A stretch of DNA of 64,000 nucleotides from ZC4RG30 sp035556135 (lineage in GTDB: Bacteria > Pseudomonadota > Gammaproteobacteria > Steroidobacterales > Steroidobacteraceae): NCBI GenBank assembly GCA_035556135.1, contig DATMFO010000005.1, positions 281,768 through 345,767 on the forward strand, given 5' to 3'. The notes under the pieces were generated by a model, which saw nothing but the letters and a program-made list of their open reading frames with translations, made no database searches and had not been told where the DNA came from. Every line of letters starts with the position of its first letter. Within the stretch, counting starts at the first letter, position 1. The position numbers and the translations under genes are program-made. Positions 8,872 to 17,001 of this stretch are shown here, one piece after another.

Positions 8872-9624
8872 ATGCCTGCCACTGTCCTGCAACTGCGGCC
8901 AACCCGCCGCCCGGATCCCTTCGCGCCCATCGCGCCGGGCCTGCTCACCGCCCTTGCCGCCGAAATGGGGCGCTGTCCGCCCAGGCCTGCCGGCATCACT
9001 GCCTGCGTGGCCTGGTTGCAGGAATCCCCCGCGCAGCTGGCGGCACGTCCAATGGCGATGCGCGCGCTGGAAAACCTGCGCACTGCCTTGTTCAGTGCGC
9101 CGGGACGCGATGGGGAGATGGCCCTGCTGTGGCGCGAAGCCCTGGCCAGCGCCTGCTACGCACGGGTGGTGGCGGCAGACATGAATTTCGACGCGCCGCT
9201 GCTTACCGGTGCCGGCCTCCTGCATCGCACCGGCGAGATCGCCGCCCTGCGCGCGCTGGCGCGCGCGGAGGCATCCACCGGCATGCGGCTGGTGGGGCCG
9301 GTGATGCAGCAGATCATGGACGCGCATGACGATGAACTGGTATCGCGCGTCACGCGCAGCTGGGCCCTTGCGGGGGAGCTGCGCCTCACCATCCTGCGCT
9401 GGCGCGACGAGCAGGAGAACCTGGACCGCCCGCTGTGCGTGACGCTGCTGATGATTGTGCAGGCACTGGCCACGGAGCTGGTGCACGCGGATACCTGCTC
9501 GCCCGGCCTGGCCGAGGTGGCGCAGCAGTCCCTGGGCCTGCCTTCACGCCTGCTCGGCAGCGCGCGCGCCGCCACCGGCGGCATCCGCACGCTGCTGGAT
9601 CAGCTCGCGCCCACGGCCGCCTGA
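8872..9624 (+). CDS. Divergent HDOD-domain-like protein
   Basis: A 250-residue protein that looks like a degenerate HDOD module (non-catalytic HD relative used in signalling). The centre reads GAGLLHRTGEIAALRALA, where HDOD proteins have GLLHDLG, followed by a helix-rich stretch ending SWALAGELRLTILRWRDE that corresponds to the ERWGLP...AIRYHH region but lacks the paired His. No catalytic HD pair is visible. ATG 8872 is preferred over ATG 8857; neither has a strong Shine-Dalgarno. It converges on motB and overlaps its 3' end by 25 bases. A second, better conserved HDOD gene occurs at 47628-48512. Family assignment is moderate, function unknown. Confidence 0.6.
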   Translation: MPATVLQLRPTRRPDPFAPIAPGLLTALAAEMGRCPPRPAGITACVAWLQESPAQLAARPMAMRALENLRTALFSAPGRDGEMALLWREALASACYARVVAADMNFDAPLLTGAGLLHRTGEIAALRALARAEASTGMRLVGPVMQQIMDAHDDELVSRVTRSWALAGELRLTILRWRDEQENLDRPLCVTLLMIVQALATELVHADTCSPGLAEVAQQSLGLPSRLLGSARAATGGIRTLLDQLAPTAA

Positions 9625-10565
9625 GCGGCCGGGTCCGCCTCGCCGGACTCGATCCGCATCCGCGTGCCTTCCACGTCCGGGGCGTCCGAAGACAGTGCCC
9701 GTGCCTCCGCGCTCTTCGTCATCACGATGATGCTGATGCGGCGGTTGATCGGGTTGTGCGGATTCTCGCGGTCGAACAGCACCGAGGAGGCCAGGCCCAC
9801 CACGCGGGCGATCTTCTTCGGTTCCAGTCCTCCATCCTGCAACGCCCGGCGCGCGGCATTGGCGCGATCGGCGGAGAGATCCCAGTTGGAGTAGCCGCGC
9901 TGGCCCACATAGGCCTTGTCATCGGTGTGGCCGCTGAGGCTGATGCGGTTGGGTACGGAATTCAGGTAGGTGGCCACCTCGCGCAGGATCTGCGCGGTGT
10001 AGTCCTTCAGCCGCGTGCCACCCAGGTCGAACATGGGCCGGTTCTGCTTGTCGACGATCTGGATGCGCAGTCCCTCGGGTGTGATGTCCAGCAGCAGCTG
10101 GTCCTTGAAGGGCTCCAGCGCCTGGCTCTTGTCGATGGCCTCGCGCAGCTCCTCCATCAGTGACTCCAGCTGCTTGCGTTCGGCCAGGTCGGCAAGGCGC
10201 TGCACGTCCTCCGGCCGGATCTCCACCGGCTCGCCCAGTCCGTCGGCATTGATCTCCATGGTCTTCGGCGCGTCCAGGCCGCCGCCGAGGTCGATGGGAC
10301 TGGTGCTGGCACCGCCCGGGCCCATCTGGCCCGGCGCGGGTTTCACGCTGTGGCCTTCCTGCATGCTCGGGTTCTTGAAGTAATCGAAGATGGCGGCGCG
10401 CTGTTCCTTCGACACCGAGGCCACCAGCCACATCACCATGAAGAAGGCCATCATCGCGGTGACGAAGTCGGCGTAGGCCACCTTCCACGCGCCGCCATGG
10501 TGGGCGTGGCCACCGGCGCGCTTGCGCTTGACGATGACGATGGGGCGTTGTTTGGCGTCGGCCAT
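9600..10565 (-). CDS. motB: Flagellar stator protein MotB
   Basis: Stator subunit that anchors the ion-conducting complex to peptidoglycan. In 321 residues: a basic cytoplasmic N-terminus, one membrane segment with the proton-carrying Asp in AYADFVTAMMAFF (Asp 33), then a periplasmic linker and an OmpA-like peptidoglycan-binding domain (LSGHTDDKAY and NRRISIIVM). It follows motA by 12 bases and is last in the minus-strand flgA-flgM-flgN-motA-motB run. The 3' end overlaps the convergent HDOD gene by 25 bases, so the two mRNAs have complementary ends. A second stator pair (motC-motD) lies at 45626-47128. Confidence 0.95.
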   Translation of the reverse strand: MADAKQRPIVIVKRKRAGGHAHHGGAWKVAYADFVTAMMAFFMVMWLVASVSKEQRAAIFDYFKNPSMQEGHSVKPAPGQMGPGGASTSPIDLGGGLDAPKTMEINADGLGEPVEIRPEDVQRLADLAERKQLESLMEELREAIDKSQALEPFKDQLLLDITPEGLRIQIVDKQNRPMFDLGGTRLKDYTAQILREVATYLNSVPNRISLSGHTDDKAYVGQRGYSNWDLSADRANAARRALQDGGLEPKKIARVVGLASSVLFDRENPHNPINRRISIIVMTKSAEARALSSDAPDVEGTRMRIESGEADPAAQAAVGAS

Positions 10566-10577
10566 GGCGGTGCCGCG

Positions 10578-11447
10578 TCAGCCCGGCGCGGGCTTCTTGC
10601 CGCGCAGTTCCTGCTCCAGGTCCTTGAAGTTCGGCCGCACGCCGCTGAACAGCAGCTTGCGTGCGAATTCGACGGCCACCGGCGGCGGATAGCCGCGCAC
10701 GCTGGCAACCAGCGCCATCTTCACCACCTCGAAGGCCTTGGACTCCTCGTGCGCCTTGTGTTCCATCGCCGCGGCGATGGGACCGACCAGGCCATAGGCG
10801 ACCAGAATGCCGAGGAAGGTGCCCACCAGCGCGGCGCCGACCTTGTGGCCGATCTCGGCCGTGCTGGCGCCATCAATGGCGGCCATGGTGCTGACGATGC
10901 CCAGCACCGCGGCGACGATGCCGAAGCCGGGCAGGGCGTCGGCCACTTTCTGCACGGCATGCGCCGGCTCGGCGGCTTCCTTGTGGTGGGTCTCCAGCTC
11001 GTATTCGAGCAGGCTCTCCAGTTCATGCGGGTCGAGGTTGCCACCCGAGATCAGCCTGAGGCAGTCGGTGATGAACTCCATCATGTGGTGGTCGGCCAGC
11101 ACACCGGGGTATCTCTTGAAGATGTCGCTCTTTTGCGGCTCCTCGATGTGGCGCTCGATGGCCAGCACGCCGTCGCGGCGCGCCATCACGAGGATGTCGT
11201 ACACCAGCTTGAGCAGCTGGATGTATTCCTTGCGACCGTAACGCGCGCCTTTCAGCAGGCCGAGGGCGCCGGTGAAGGAGGCCTTGATGACCTTCAGCGG
11301 ATTGCTGATGAAGAAGGCGCCGAGCGCGCCGCCGCAGATGACCACGACTTCCAGCGGATGCCAGAGCAGCAGCAGGCTGCTGCCGCCGCCGAGAAACCCG
11401 CCCAGCACCGACCCCAGTACGACCAATGTCCCGATGATTGCAAACAA
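10578..11447 (-). CDS. motA: Flagellar stator protein MotA
   Basis: Membrane stator subunit that contacts FliG and generates torque. The 289-residue product has four membrane segments: two near the N-terminus (IGTLVVLGSVLGGFL and the segment after HPLEVVVICGGA) and two after the large cytoplasmic loop (ADALPGFGIVAAVLGIV and VGTFLGILVAYGLVGP). The conserved Pro pair region is present in the third and fourth segments. A sigma-28-like GCCGATAG lies about 40 bases upstream of the ATG, so motAB may be expressed late and separately from flgMN. The gene is probably translated with motB. Confidence 0.95.
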   Translation of the reverse strand: MFAIIGTLVVLGSVLGGFLGGGSSLLLLWHPLEVVVICGGALGAFFISNPLKVIKASFTGALGLLKGARYGRKEYIQLLKLVYDILVMARRDGVLAIERHIEEPQKSDIFKRYPGVLADHHMMEFITDCLRLISGGNLDPHELESLLEYELETHHKEAAEPAHAVQKVADALPGFGIVAAVLGIVSTMAAIDGASTAEIGHKVGAALVGTFLGILVAYGLVGPIAAAMEHKAHEESKAFEVVKMALVASVRGYPPPVAVEFARKLLFSGVRPNFKDLEQELRGKKPAPG

Positions 11448-11486
11448 GAACAGAACCTCTCGGGGCTGCGCATGCCCCTGGAAAGA

Positions 11487-11513
11487 CTATCGGCCGCCGG
11501 CGCCCGGGACTGA
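11487..11513 (-). promoter_or_regulatory. Possible sigma-28 (FliA) promoter of motAB
   Basis: On the minus strand, TCAGTCCC, an 11-base spacer and GCCGATAG. The -10 differs from the consensus GCCGATAA at one base; the -35 is weak. It lies about 40 bases before the motA start in the 109-base gap between flgN and motA. Confidence 0.42.
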
Positions 11514-11556
11514 GCGACGGCCGTCACGTTTGGGGAAAGGCAGGCGGAATTCCGCG

Positions 11557-12042
11557 TCAGGCGCTGGTGGCGAGCATCCGCCCGACAGCCAGCGGCGCAC
11601 TGCGCGCGAAGCGCTGGTCGTAGGTGCGCGGCGCATTGCTGTCGGCGAGCAGGTCCAGCATGCCGCTGGCCCGCGTCAGGCGCGCAGTGACCAGCGCGCC
11701 GTTGCGTTCGTTCTGTGCGCGGCAGGCGCCGGCGAGACTTGCGCATCCGGATTGCGCGGCTGCCAGCGTGCCGGCGGGATCGCACCAGGCCAGCAGCGCA
11801 GCCATGCCGGAGCGATCCGCATTGCGGCCGTGCTGCCGGCAAAGCGCCTGTCGTTCGTCCTCCAGCTGCAACAGCTTCGCAATGGTCTGCTGCCGCGCGC
11901 CGCCCGCCTTTTCAAGGCCGTCCACGTCATTGCCGGCAAGCAGCTCGTACTCCTGTTCCAGTTGCTGCGCCAGGGCGGCCAGCAGTGCGGTTTCCTCGCT
12001 CAGCAGGCGCGTGAGGCGGGTGCGGCAGGTATCGCGATCCAT
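11557..12042 (-). CDS. flgN: Flagellar export chaperone FlgN
   Basis: Cytoplasmic chaperone that keeps the hook-filament junction proteins FlgK and FlgL export-competent. The 161-residue product is mostly helical, with a FlgN-like N-terminal segment (LSEETALLAALAQQLEQEYELL) replaced here only by position: residues 14-35. A short APRTYDQRF motif near the C-terminus matches the Tyr-containing tail common in FlgN. Assignment is supported by position directly behind flgM, with only 3 bases between the flgM stop and this start. Sequence conservation in this family is low, so context carries much of the weight. Confidence 0.8.
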   Translation of the reverse strand: MDRDTCRTRLTRLLSEETALLAALAQQLEQEYELLAGNDVDGLEKAGGARQQTIAKLLQLEDERQALCRQHGRNADRSGMAALLAWCDPAGTLAAAQSGCASLAGACRAQNERNGALVTARLTRASGMLDLLADSNAPRTYDQRFARSAPLAVGRMLATSA

Positions 12043-12045
12043 GGA

Positions 12046-12405
12046 TTACTTCAGCGGGTTCGCGCCCAGGGGAGCGGCGCGCGAGAGGTCACTCTCCATG
12101 CGCAGCAGCCGGTCGGCCACGCGCTGGGGATCGACCTGGTAGCTGCCCTCCTGCAGGCGCTGCTTCACGGCGGCAACGCGCAGTTCATCCACGGCAGGCA
12201 GCGCGCGCAGCGATTCCTCGATGGCGGCCAGTCCGCGTGCCGCACCGGTGAGGGTCACTTCCGCCGCCGGGGCGGGGGACTCGCCACCGGATCCGCCGGC
12301 GCTGCCGGAGACGCTGCGCCCGGCCGATGCGGGCGACACGCGCGCCGGCTTCGGCTCGAGGGGGGTGATCTTGGTGGACACGAGGGGCTCTCCCGGTACT
12401 TTCAT
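12046..12405 (-). CDS. flgM: Anti-sigma-28 factor FlgM
   Basis: Binds FliA and blocks sigma-28 transcription until it is exported through the completed hook. The 119-residue product has a disordered Ser/Pro/Gly-rich N-terminal half (the export signal part) and a C-terminal FliA-binding region with VKQRLQEGSYQVDPQRVADRLL, the hallmark FlgM block. ATG 12405 is chosen because GAAGAG lies upstream at good spacing; a longer frame exists but would cover the promoter. A near-consensus sigma-28 promoter at 12425-12451 precedes it, the usual feedback wiring, in addition to read-through from flgA. Confidence 0.9.
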   Translation of the reverse strand: MKVPGEPLVSTKITPLEPKPARVSPASAGRSVSGSAGGSGGESPAPAAEVTLTGAARGLAAIEESLRALPAVDELRVAAVKQRLQEGSYQVDPQRVADRLLRMESDLSRAAPLGANPLK

Positions 12406-12424
12406 TGCTGGCTCTTCGAATGAT

Positions 12425-12451
12425 GTATCGGTTGAGGGGCGGCAAACTTTA
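12425..12451 (-). promoter_or_regulatory. Sigma-28 (FliA) promoter of flgM
   Basis: On the minus strand the sequence reads TAAAGTTT, 11 bases, ACCGATAC. The -35 is a perfect match to the sigma-28 consensus and the -10 matches the CCGATA core, with exact 11-base spacing. Predicted start is about 12 bases before the flgM ATG. Confidence 0.85.
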
Positions 12452-12514
12452 GGGAGTCCGCACGATATCCACAGGACTGCGGAGAAACCGCGCAATATGT
12501 CTCATTCACGTGCA

Positions 12515-13213
12515 TCAGAGGCTCACCCGGACTACTTCGCGGCTTTCCACCTGGCCTTCGACGATCCGGCGCGAGGCCAGGTTGAGCACCCGTACCCGTC
12601 CATCCGGGCTGGCGTCGGAGACCGCCTCGCCCTGCGCCCGCACCTCCAGGCCCCCGGCATTGATCACCAGCGCAACACGCTGGCCGCGCCGCACGAGGAT
12701 GTCCTGGCCGAGCAGGTCCACCGTGAGCGCCGTGCCCGGCGCGGCTTCCCGGCGCAGGTGGCGGCCGGCGAGCTGGTCCACACTGCTGATATAGCTGGCT
12801 GACAGGCCGGGCACACGCAGCCTGCGCTGTTCCACGTCTGCCGCGGTGACGGCACTGTTGCGATCCAGCGCACGGCGCAGCGCCAGCACCGGCATCTCGG
12901 TCTCGATACGCACTGGCACGTACACCGCCCAGCGGGGCGCGGCGCACTTCACGCCCACGGTCACGCGGGTGCCGATGCGAGTTGTCGAGGGCAACGCGGC
13001 TTCCAGCGGCTGTGTGCAGGTTGCCAGCCGCAGCCTGGGATCCAGCGCGTCGGCGCTGGCGAAAACCTTGCGGTCCTCGCCGGAAAACTGCGCGACGAGG
13101 AAATCCTCGGCCGTCTTCTGTATGTCCGCCGGTGCCTGGATCGACTGCGCGCCCGCGGCCGACGCCAGCAGCAGCGCCGGAATCCAGGCGTTTCTCTTGA
13201 ATCTGCAGTTCAT
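12515..13213 (-). CDS. flgA: Flagellar P-ring assembly chaperone FlgA
   Basis: Periplasmic chaperone for assembly of the FlgI P-ring. The 232-residue product begins with a signal peptide (basic MNCRFKRN, then IPALLLASAAGA). The C-terminal half contains the SAF-type domain, with LDRNSAVTAADVEQRRL and QDILVRRGQRVAL, typical of FlgA. It is the first gene of the minus-strand unit, divergent from flgB. ATG 13213 is the only reasonable start, yet no Shine-Dalgarno is seen; a sigma-54 promoter at 13226-13241 would start transcription about 2 bases before it, suggesting a leaderless message. Confidence 0.92.
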   Translation of the reverse strand: MNCRFKRNAWIPALLLASAAGAQSIQAPADIQKTAEDFLVAQFSGEDRKVFASADALDPRLRLATCTQPLEAALPSTTRIGTRVTVGVKCAAPRWAVYVPVRIETEMPVLALRRALDRNSAVTAADVEQRRLRVPGLSASYISSVDQLAGRHLRREAAPGTALTVDLLGQDILVRRGQRVALVINAGGLEVRAQGEAVSDASPDGRVRVLNLASRRIVEGQVESREVVRVSL

Positions 13214-13225
13214 GCGGAATGGATG

Positions 13226-13241
13226 AGCAAACTGCGTGCCA
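13226..13241 (-). promoter_or_regulatory. Sigma-54 promoter of flgA
   Basis: The minus strand reads TGGCACGCAGTTTGCT, a full TGGCAC-N5-TTGC match with GG and GC ten bases apart. With the C of GC taken as -12, +1 falls near 13215, two bases before the flgA ATG. Confidence 0.85.
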
Positions 13242-13346
13242 TCCGCGCAGGCTCAAGTCCTGTTGCCACGTGCCGATGCACTGGTGAAGAGGCGGCCATG
13301 GCGGGCGAGCTTCGCCGCAGGAGCGGCAACATGCTGCCGCTGCGTT

Positions 13347-13360
13347 GTGAGTCGCGTCAC
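13347..13360. promoter_or_regulatory. Candidate activator site GTGA-N6-TCAC between flgA and flgB
   Basis: The 14-base sequence GTGAGTCGCGTCAC is an inverted repeat lying between the two divergent sigma-54 promoters, 55 bases before the flgB -24 element and 105 bases from the flgA one. The same pattern recurs at 29756, 36312 (one mismatch), 47125 and 48565, each near a sigma-54-type promoter. Confidence 0.5.
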
Positions 13361-13415
13361 AGCCTGCATGCCCCGCGGCCCTGCTGCAGACCCGTCCGGG
13401 CGCTTCAAGCCCACA

Positions 13416-13431
13416 TGGCACGGCTGTTGCT
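13416..13431 (+). promoter_or_regulatory. Sigma-54 promoter of the flgB operon
   Basis: TGGCACGGCTGTTGCT matches TGGCAC-N5-TTGCT exactly, with GG and GC ten bases apart. Predicted start is near 13442, leaving a 27-base leader with a GACGGAG ribosome-binding site before the flgB GTG. Confidence 0.88.
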
Positions 13432-13468
13432 CATCAATCCCGCAAGTCGGGTTATTGACGGAGCATCC

Positions 13469-13888
13469 GTGGCCTTGAATCTCGAATCGTATCTGGGAGT
13501 GCATGCCAACGCGCTCAAGTTGCGCGAGCAGCGCACCGAGCTGCTGGCGCGCAACCTCGCCAACGCGGATACGCCGGGCTACAAGGCGCAGGACCTGGAT
13601 TTCCGTGCCGCGCTGGCTGCCAGCACGGGTGCCGCCTCCAGCCCCGGCGTGATGCAGGCTACCCAGGCCGGGCATATCGGCGCCAGCGCCGATGCCCCGC
13701 TGGAGGCCGGCTCCACCGCCGCCTTCCTCAAGTACCGCACGCCGCTGGCCCCATCGCTGGACGGCAACACTGTTGATGCGCAGCTGGAGCAGGCCGCTTT
13801 CGCGGACAACGCCGTGCGCTACCAGGCCACGCTGCAGTTCCTCTCATCCAAGTTCCGCTCGCTGATGACCGCCATCACCGGCCAGTAA
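13469..13888 (+). CDS. flgB: Flagellar proximal rod protein FlgB
   Basis: Proximal rod subunit, exported through the flagellar apparatus. GTG 13469 gives 139 residues, the normal FlgB length, and is preceded by GACGGAG at good spacing; the much longer upstream frame would overlap the promoter region. The N-terminal rod signature reads NLANADTPGYKAQDLDF, and the C-terminal helix (NAVRYQATLQFLSSKFRSLMTAI) sits at residues 112-134. It is first in flgBCDEFGHIJKL and is followed after 11 bases by flgC. Confidence 0.93.
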   Translation: MALNLESYLGVHANALKLREQRTELLARNLANADTPGYKAQDLDFRAALAASTGAASSPGVMQATQAGHIGASADAPLEAGSTAAFLKYRTPLAPSLDGNTVDAQLEQAAFADNAVRYQATLQFLSSKFRSLMTAITGQ

Positions 13889-13899
13889 GGAGATCCGCA

Positions 13900-14325
13900 A
13901 TGTCCTCTTTCAAGATATTCGACATCGCAGGCTCGGGCATGGCCGCCCAGTCAGTGCGGCTCAACACCGTGGCCAGCAATCTCGCCAACGCGGAAAGCGT
14001 CAGCAGCACCGCGGAAGGGGCCTACAAGGCCAAACATCCGGTGTTCGAGGCCGTGCGCGCTGAAATGGCTGCCGGCAAGCCGGGCGTGAATCCGGGCGTG
14101 GCGGTGCAGGTCACCCAGATCATGGAGGATTCGCGCGCGCCTTCGATGCGCTACGAGCCGGGCAATCCGCTCGCCAATGCCGAAGGCTATGTCTTCGCGC
14201 CCAACGTGAACGTGGTGGAGGAGATGGTCGACATGATCAGCGCCTCCCGCGCCTACCAGAACAACGTGGAAGTGCTGAACACGTCGAAGGAGCTGCTGCT
14301 CGCGACGCTGAGGCTCGGGCAGTAA
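13900..14325 (+). CDS. flgC: Flagellar proximal rod protein FlgC
   Basis: Rod subunit of 141 residues. The N-terminal rod motif is NTVASNLANAESVSS, and the C-terminal heptad segment NVNVVEEMVDMISASRAYQ matches the FlgC/FlgG type coiled-coil end that packs into the axial core. An AGGAG ribosome-binding site precedes the ATG. It lies between flgB and flgD with gaps of 11 and 2 bases. Confidence 0.95.
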   Translation: MSSFKIFDIAGSGMAAQSVRLNTVASNLANAESVSSTAEGAYKAKHPVFEAVRAEMAAGKPGVNPGVAVQVTQIMEDSRAPSMRYEPGNPLANAEGYVFAPNVNVVEEMVDMISASRAYQNNVEVLNTSKELLLATLRLGQ

Positions 14326-14327
14326 TC

Positions 14328-14984
14328 ATGGGAATCGACGCCATCACCGGCAATGCGCAGGGCGCCTCGGCGGCCACTGCGAAACCCAAGGACCAGCTCG
14401 GACAGGACGCCTTCCTGCAGCTGATGCTGGCGCAGCTGCGCCACCAGGATCCCACCAGCCCGGTGGACCCTGCCGACTTCCTCGGCCAGCTGGCGCAGTT
14501 CGGCACCGTCACCGGCATCCAGGGGATGCAGGGCTCGATCTCGACCCTGTCCGACGCGCTGCGTTCATCGCAGGTGCTCGGCGGCACCAGCATGGTCGGC
14601 CGCGACGTGCTCGTCTCCTCCGGCACCGCCACGATCGGCGAAGAAGGATCCGTGGTCGGCACGGTGGAGATTCCCGAAGCCACCCGCTCGGCCCGCCTCG
14701 TGATCACTGATGCCAGCGGCCAGCAGGTGCGCAGCGTTGCACTCAGCCCCCAGGAAGGCGAGGTCGTCTTCGAATGGGATGGCACCACCGATGATGGCGC
14801 GCGCGCCCCGGTCGGTGAATACGAGATCGCGGTGGTGGCCGACGTGGCTGGCGCCAGCGAGCAGCTGCCGACCAGCCTGCTGGCCCATGTGGGCAGCGTC
14901 AGCATCGATCCCAAGGATTTCAGCCTCACCCTCAACACCGACCTCGGACCCATTTCGCTCGGCCGCGTGCGCCGGGTGATGTAA
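14328..14984 (+). CDS. flgD: Flagellar hook cap/scaffold protein FlgD
   Basis: Temporary cap that directs hook assembly and is later replaced by FlgK. The 218-residue product has the conserved N-terminal export/assembly block QDAFLQLMLAQLRHQDP, followed by an Ig-like/tudor-like C-terminal part with FEWDGTTDDGARAPVGEYEI, the FlgD fold signature. It starts 2 bases after flgC and is followed by flgE after 10 bases. Confidence 0.94.
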   Translation: MGIDAITGNAQGASAATAKPKDQLGQDAFLQLMLAQLRHQDPTSPVDPADFLGQLAQFGTVTGIQGMQGSISTLSDALRSSQVLGGTSMVGRDVLVSSGTATIGEEGSVVGTVEIPEATRSARLVITDASGQQVRSVALSPQEGEVVFEWDGTTDDGARAPVGEYEIAVVADVAGASEQLPTSLLAHVGSVSIDPKDFSLTLNTDLGPISLGRVRRVM

Positions 14985-14994
14985 GGAGACTCCC

Positions 14995-16212
14995 ATGCCC
15001 TTCCGTCTTGCCCTCAGTGGACTGAACGCCGCCTCCGCGGACCTCAGCGTCACCGCCAACAACATCGCCAACAGCTCCACCAGCGGGTTCAAGGAATCCC
15101 GTGCGGAGTTTGCCGAGCTCTTCGCGGTGTCCGCGCAGGGCGTGGCCACGCTCACCCCGGGCAACGGCGTGCGCGTGTCGGACATCGCCCAGCAGTTCAG
15201 CCAGGGCAATATCGACTTCACCGACAACAGCCTGGACCTCGCCATCAGCGGCACGGGCTTCTTCACGGTGAGCGACAACGGCTCCTATGCCTATACGCGC
15301 GCCGGTGCATTCCGCACTGACGCCGGCGGCTACGTGGTGAACGCCCAGGGCCAGCGCCTGCAGGTGTTCCCACCTGTGGCGGGTGGCGGCTTCAATACCG
15401 GTTCGCTGGCGGACCTGCGGCTGGTGACCTCCGAGAGCGCGCCGCAGGCGACCTCGAATGTGGAACTGCTGGCCAACCTGCCGTCGGACGCCGTGCCGCC
15501 GACCAATCCCACTTTCGACCCCACCGATCCCACCAGCTTCACCCGCGCCACTTCGCTGACGGTGTATGACTCGCTGGGCGCCGCGCACACCGGCACCGTG
15601 TATTTCGTGAAGGATGCCGCTCCCGGCGAGTGGACCACGCATTTCTACATCGACGGCAATGACGTGGGGACCACCCCCGGCATCACCTTCGACAACATGG
15701 GCCGCCTGGTGGACCCGAATCCGGCCGAGCTGAACTTCCCGGCCTACGCGCCCGCCACTGGCGCCGCCGACATGACGATCGCCATCAATGTCGCCGGCAC
15801 CACGCAGTACGGCAGCGTGTTCAGCGTGGGCAACATCACGCAGGACGGTTACACCACCGGCCGCCTCATCGGCATCGACATCGACAAGGCCGGCGTGGTG
15901 CAGGCGCGCTTCACCAACGGCCGCTCCAGCATCCTGGGCCAGGTGGCGCTGTCGAACTTCGCCAATCCGAACGGGCTGCAGCAGCTGGCCGATACCAGCT
16001 GGGCGGAAACCTTCGGCTCCGGCCAGGCACTGCGTGGCCAGGCGGGCAGCTCGGGCTTCGGCCTGGTGCAGTCCGGCGCGCTGGAAGCTTCCAACGTCGA
16101 CATCACCACGCAGCTGGTGAACATGATCACCGCGCAACGCAACTTCCAGGCCAACGCGAAGATGATCTCCACGTCCGACGCCATCACGCAGACCATCATC
16201 AACATCCGCTAG
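14995..16212 (+). CDS. flgE: Flagellar hook protein FlgE
   Basis: Hook subunit, 405 residues, close to the E. coli length. The N-terminal rod/hook motif is NNIANSSTSGFKESRAEF, the central region carries the FlgE core (DLAISGTGFFTVSDNGSYAYTR at residues 81-102), and the C-terminal coiled coil is NVDITTQLVNMITAQRNFQ. AAGGAG precedes the ATG. The middle domain is Gly/Thr/Asp-rich, as expected for the surface-exposed hook domain. Confidence 0.95.
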   Translation: MPFRLALSGLNAASADLSVTANNIANSSTSGFKESRAEFAELFAVSAQGVATLTPGNGVRVSDIAQQFSQGNIDFTDNSLDLAISGTGFFTVSDNGSYAYTRAGAFRTDAGGYVVNAQGQRLQVFPPVAGGGFNTGSLADLRLVTSESAPQATSNVELLANLPSDAVPPTNPTFDPTDPTSFTRATSLTVYDSLGAAHTGTVYFVKDAAPGEWTTHFYIDGNDVGTTPGITFDNMGRLVDPNPAELNFPAYAPATGAADMTIAINVAGTTQYGSVFSVGNITQDGYTTGRLIGIDIDKAGVVQARFTNGRSSILGQVALSNFANPNGLQQLADTSWAETFGSGQALRGQAGSSGFGLVQSGALEASNVDITTQLVNMITAQRNFQANAKMISTSDAITQTIINIR

Positions 16213-16230
16213 TAGCACACAGGCAATCCC

Positions 16231-16971
16231 ATGGACCGCATGCTGTATGTTGCGATGACCGGTGCCCGCGAGACCCTGCAGGCACAGGCCGCCAACAACC
16301 ACAACCTGGCCAATGCCTCCACCACCGGCTTCCGCGCCGACCTGGCGGCATTCCAGGCACGGCATGTGGCCGGCGATGGCTTCAACTCGCGCGTGTATGC
16401 GACCGCCTCCACCACGGGATTCGATGCGACCACCGGCACGCTGGTGCCCACGGGTCGCGACCTCGACGTCGCGGTGCAGGGCGAGGGCTACATCGCGGTG
16501 ATGGGAGTAGACGGCCGCGAGGCCTACACCCGCGCCGGCGACCTGCGCATCGATTCATCCGGCCAGCTGCGTACCGGCACAGGCCTTGCGGTGATGGGAG
16601 ACGGCGGCCCGCTGGCCGTGCCGCCACATGCCACCATCGCCATCGGGGGCGACGGCACCATCTCCATCGTGCCGCTGGGGCAGGGCCCCGAAACGCGCGC
16701 GGAAGTGGGTCGCATCAAGCTGGTCAATCCGGCCGCTGGCGAGCTCGCCAAGGGAACCGACGGCCTGCTGCGCATGCAGGATGGCAGCGATGCCCCCCCG
16801 GATGCATCCGCTACCCTGGTTTCCGGCGTGCTCGAGACCAGCAACGTCAATGTCGCCGACGCACTGGTCAACATGATCGAACTGTCGCGCCGCTTCGACC
16901 TGCAGGTGCGGGCGATGAAGAGCGCCGAGGACAACGGCGCCGCCTCCGCGCGGCTGCTGTCGATGCGCTAG
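16231..16971 (+). CDS. flgF: Flagellar proximal rod protein FlgF
   Basis: Rod subunit, 246 residues. MDRMLYVAMTGARETLQAQ with NNHNLANASTTGFRADL forms the N-terminal motif; the DVAVQGEGYIAV block and the C-terminal NVNVADALVNMIELSRRFD complete the FlgF/FlgG pattern. Shorter than FlgG and without its QRAYE tail, which supports FlgF. It lies between flgE and flgG, as usual. Confidence 0.94.
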   Translation: MDRMLYVAMTGARETLQAQAANNHNLANASTTGFRADLAAFQARHVAGDGFNSRVYATASTTGFDATTGTLVPTGRDLDVAVQGEGYIAVMGVDGREAYTRAGDLRIDSSGQLRTGTGLAVMGDGGPLAVPPHATIAIGGDGTISIVPLGQGPETRAEVGRIKLVNPAAGELAKGTDGLLRMQDGSDAPPDASATLVSGVLETSNVNVADALVNMIELSRRFDLQVRAMKSAEDNGAASARLLSMR

Positions 16972-17001
16972 GCCAACCGAGTTTCATAGAGGACCAAAAC
17001 C

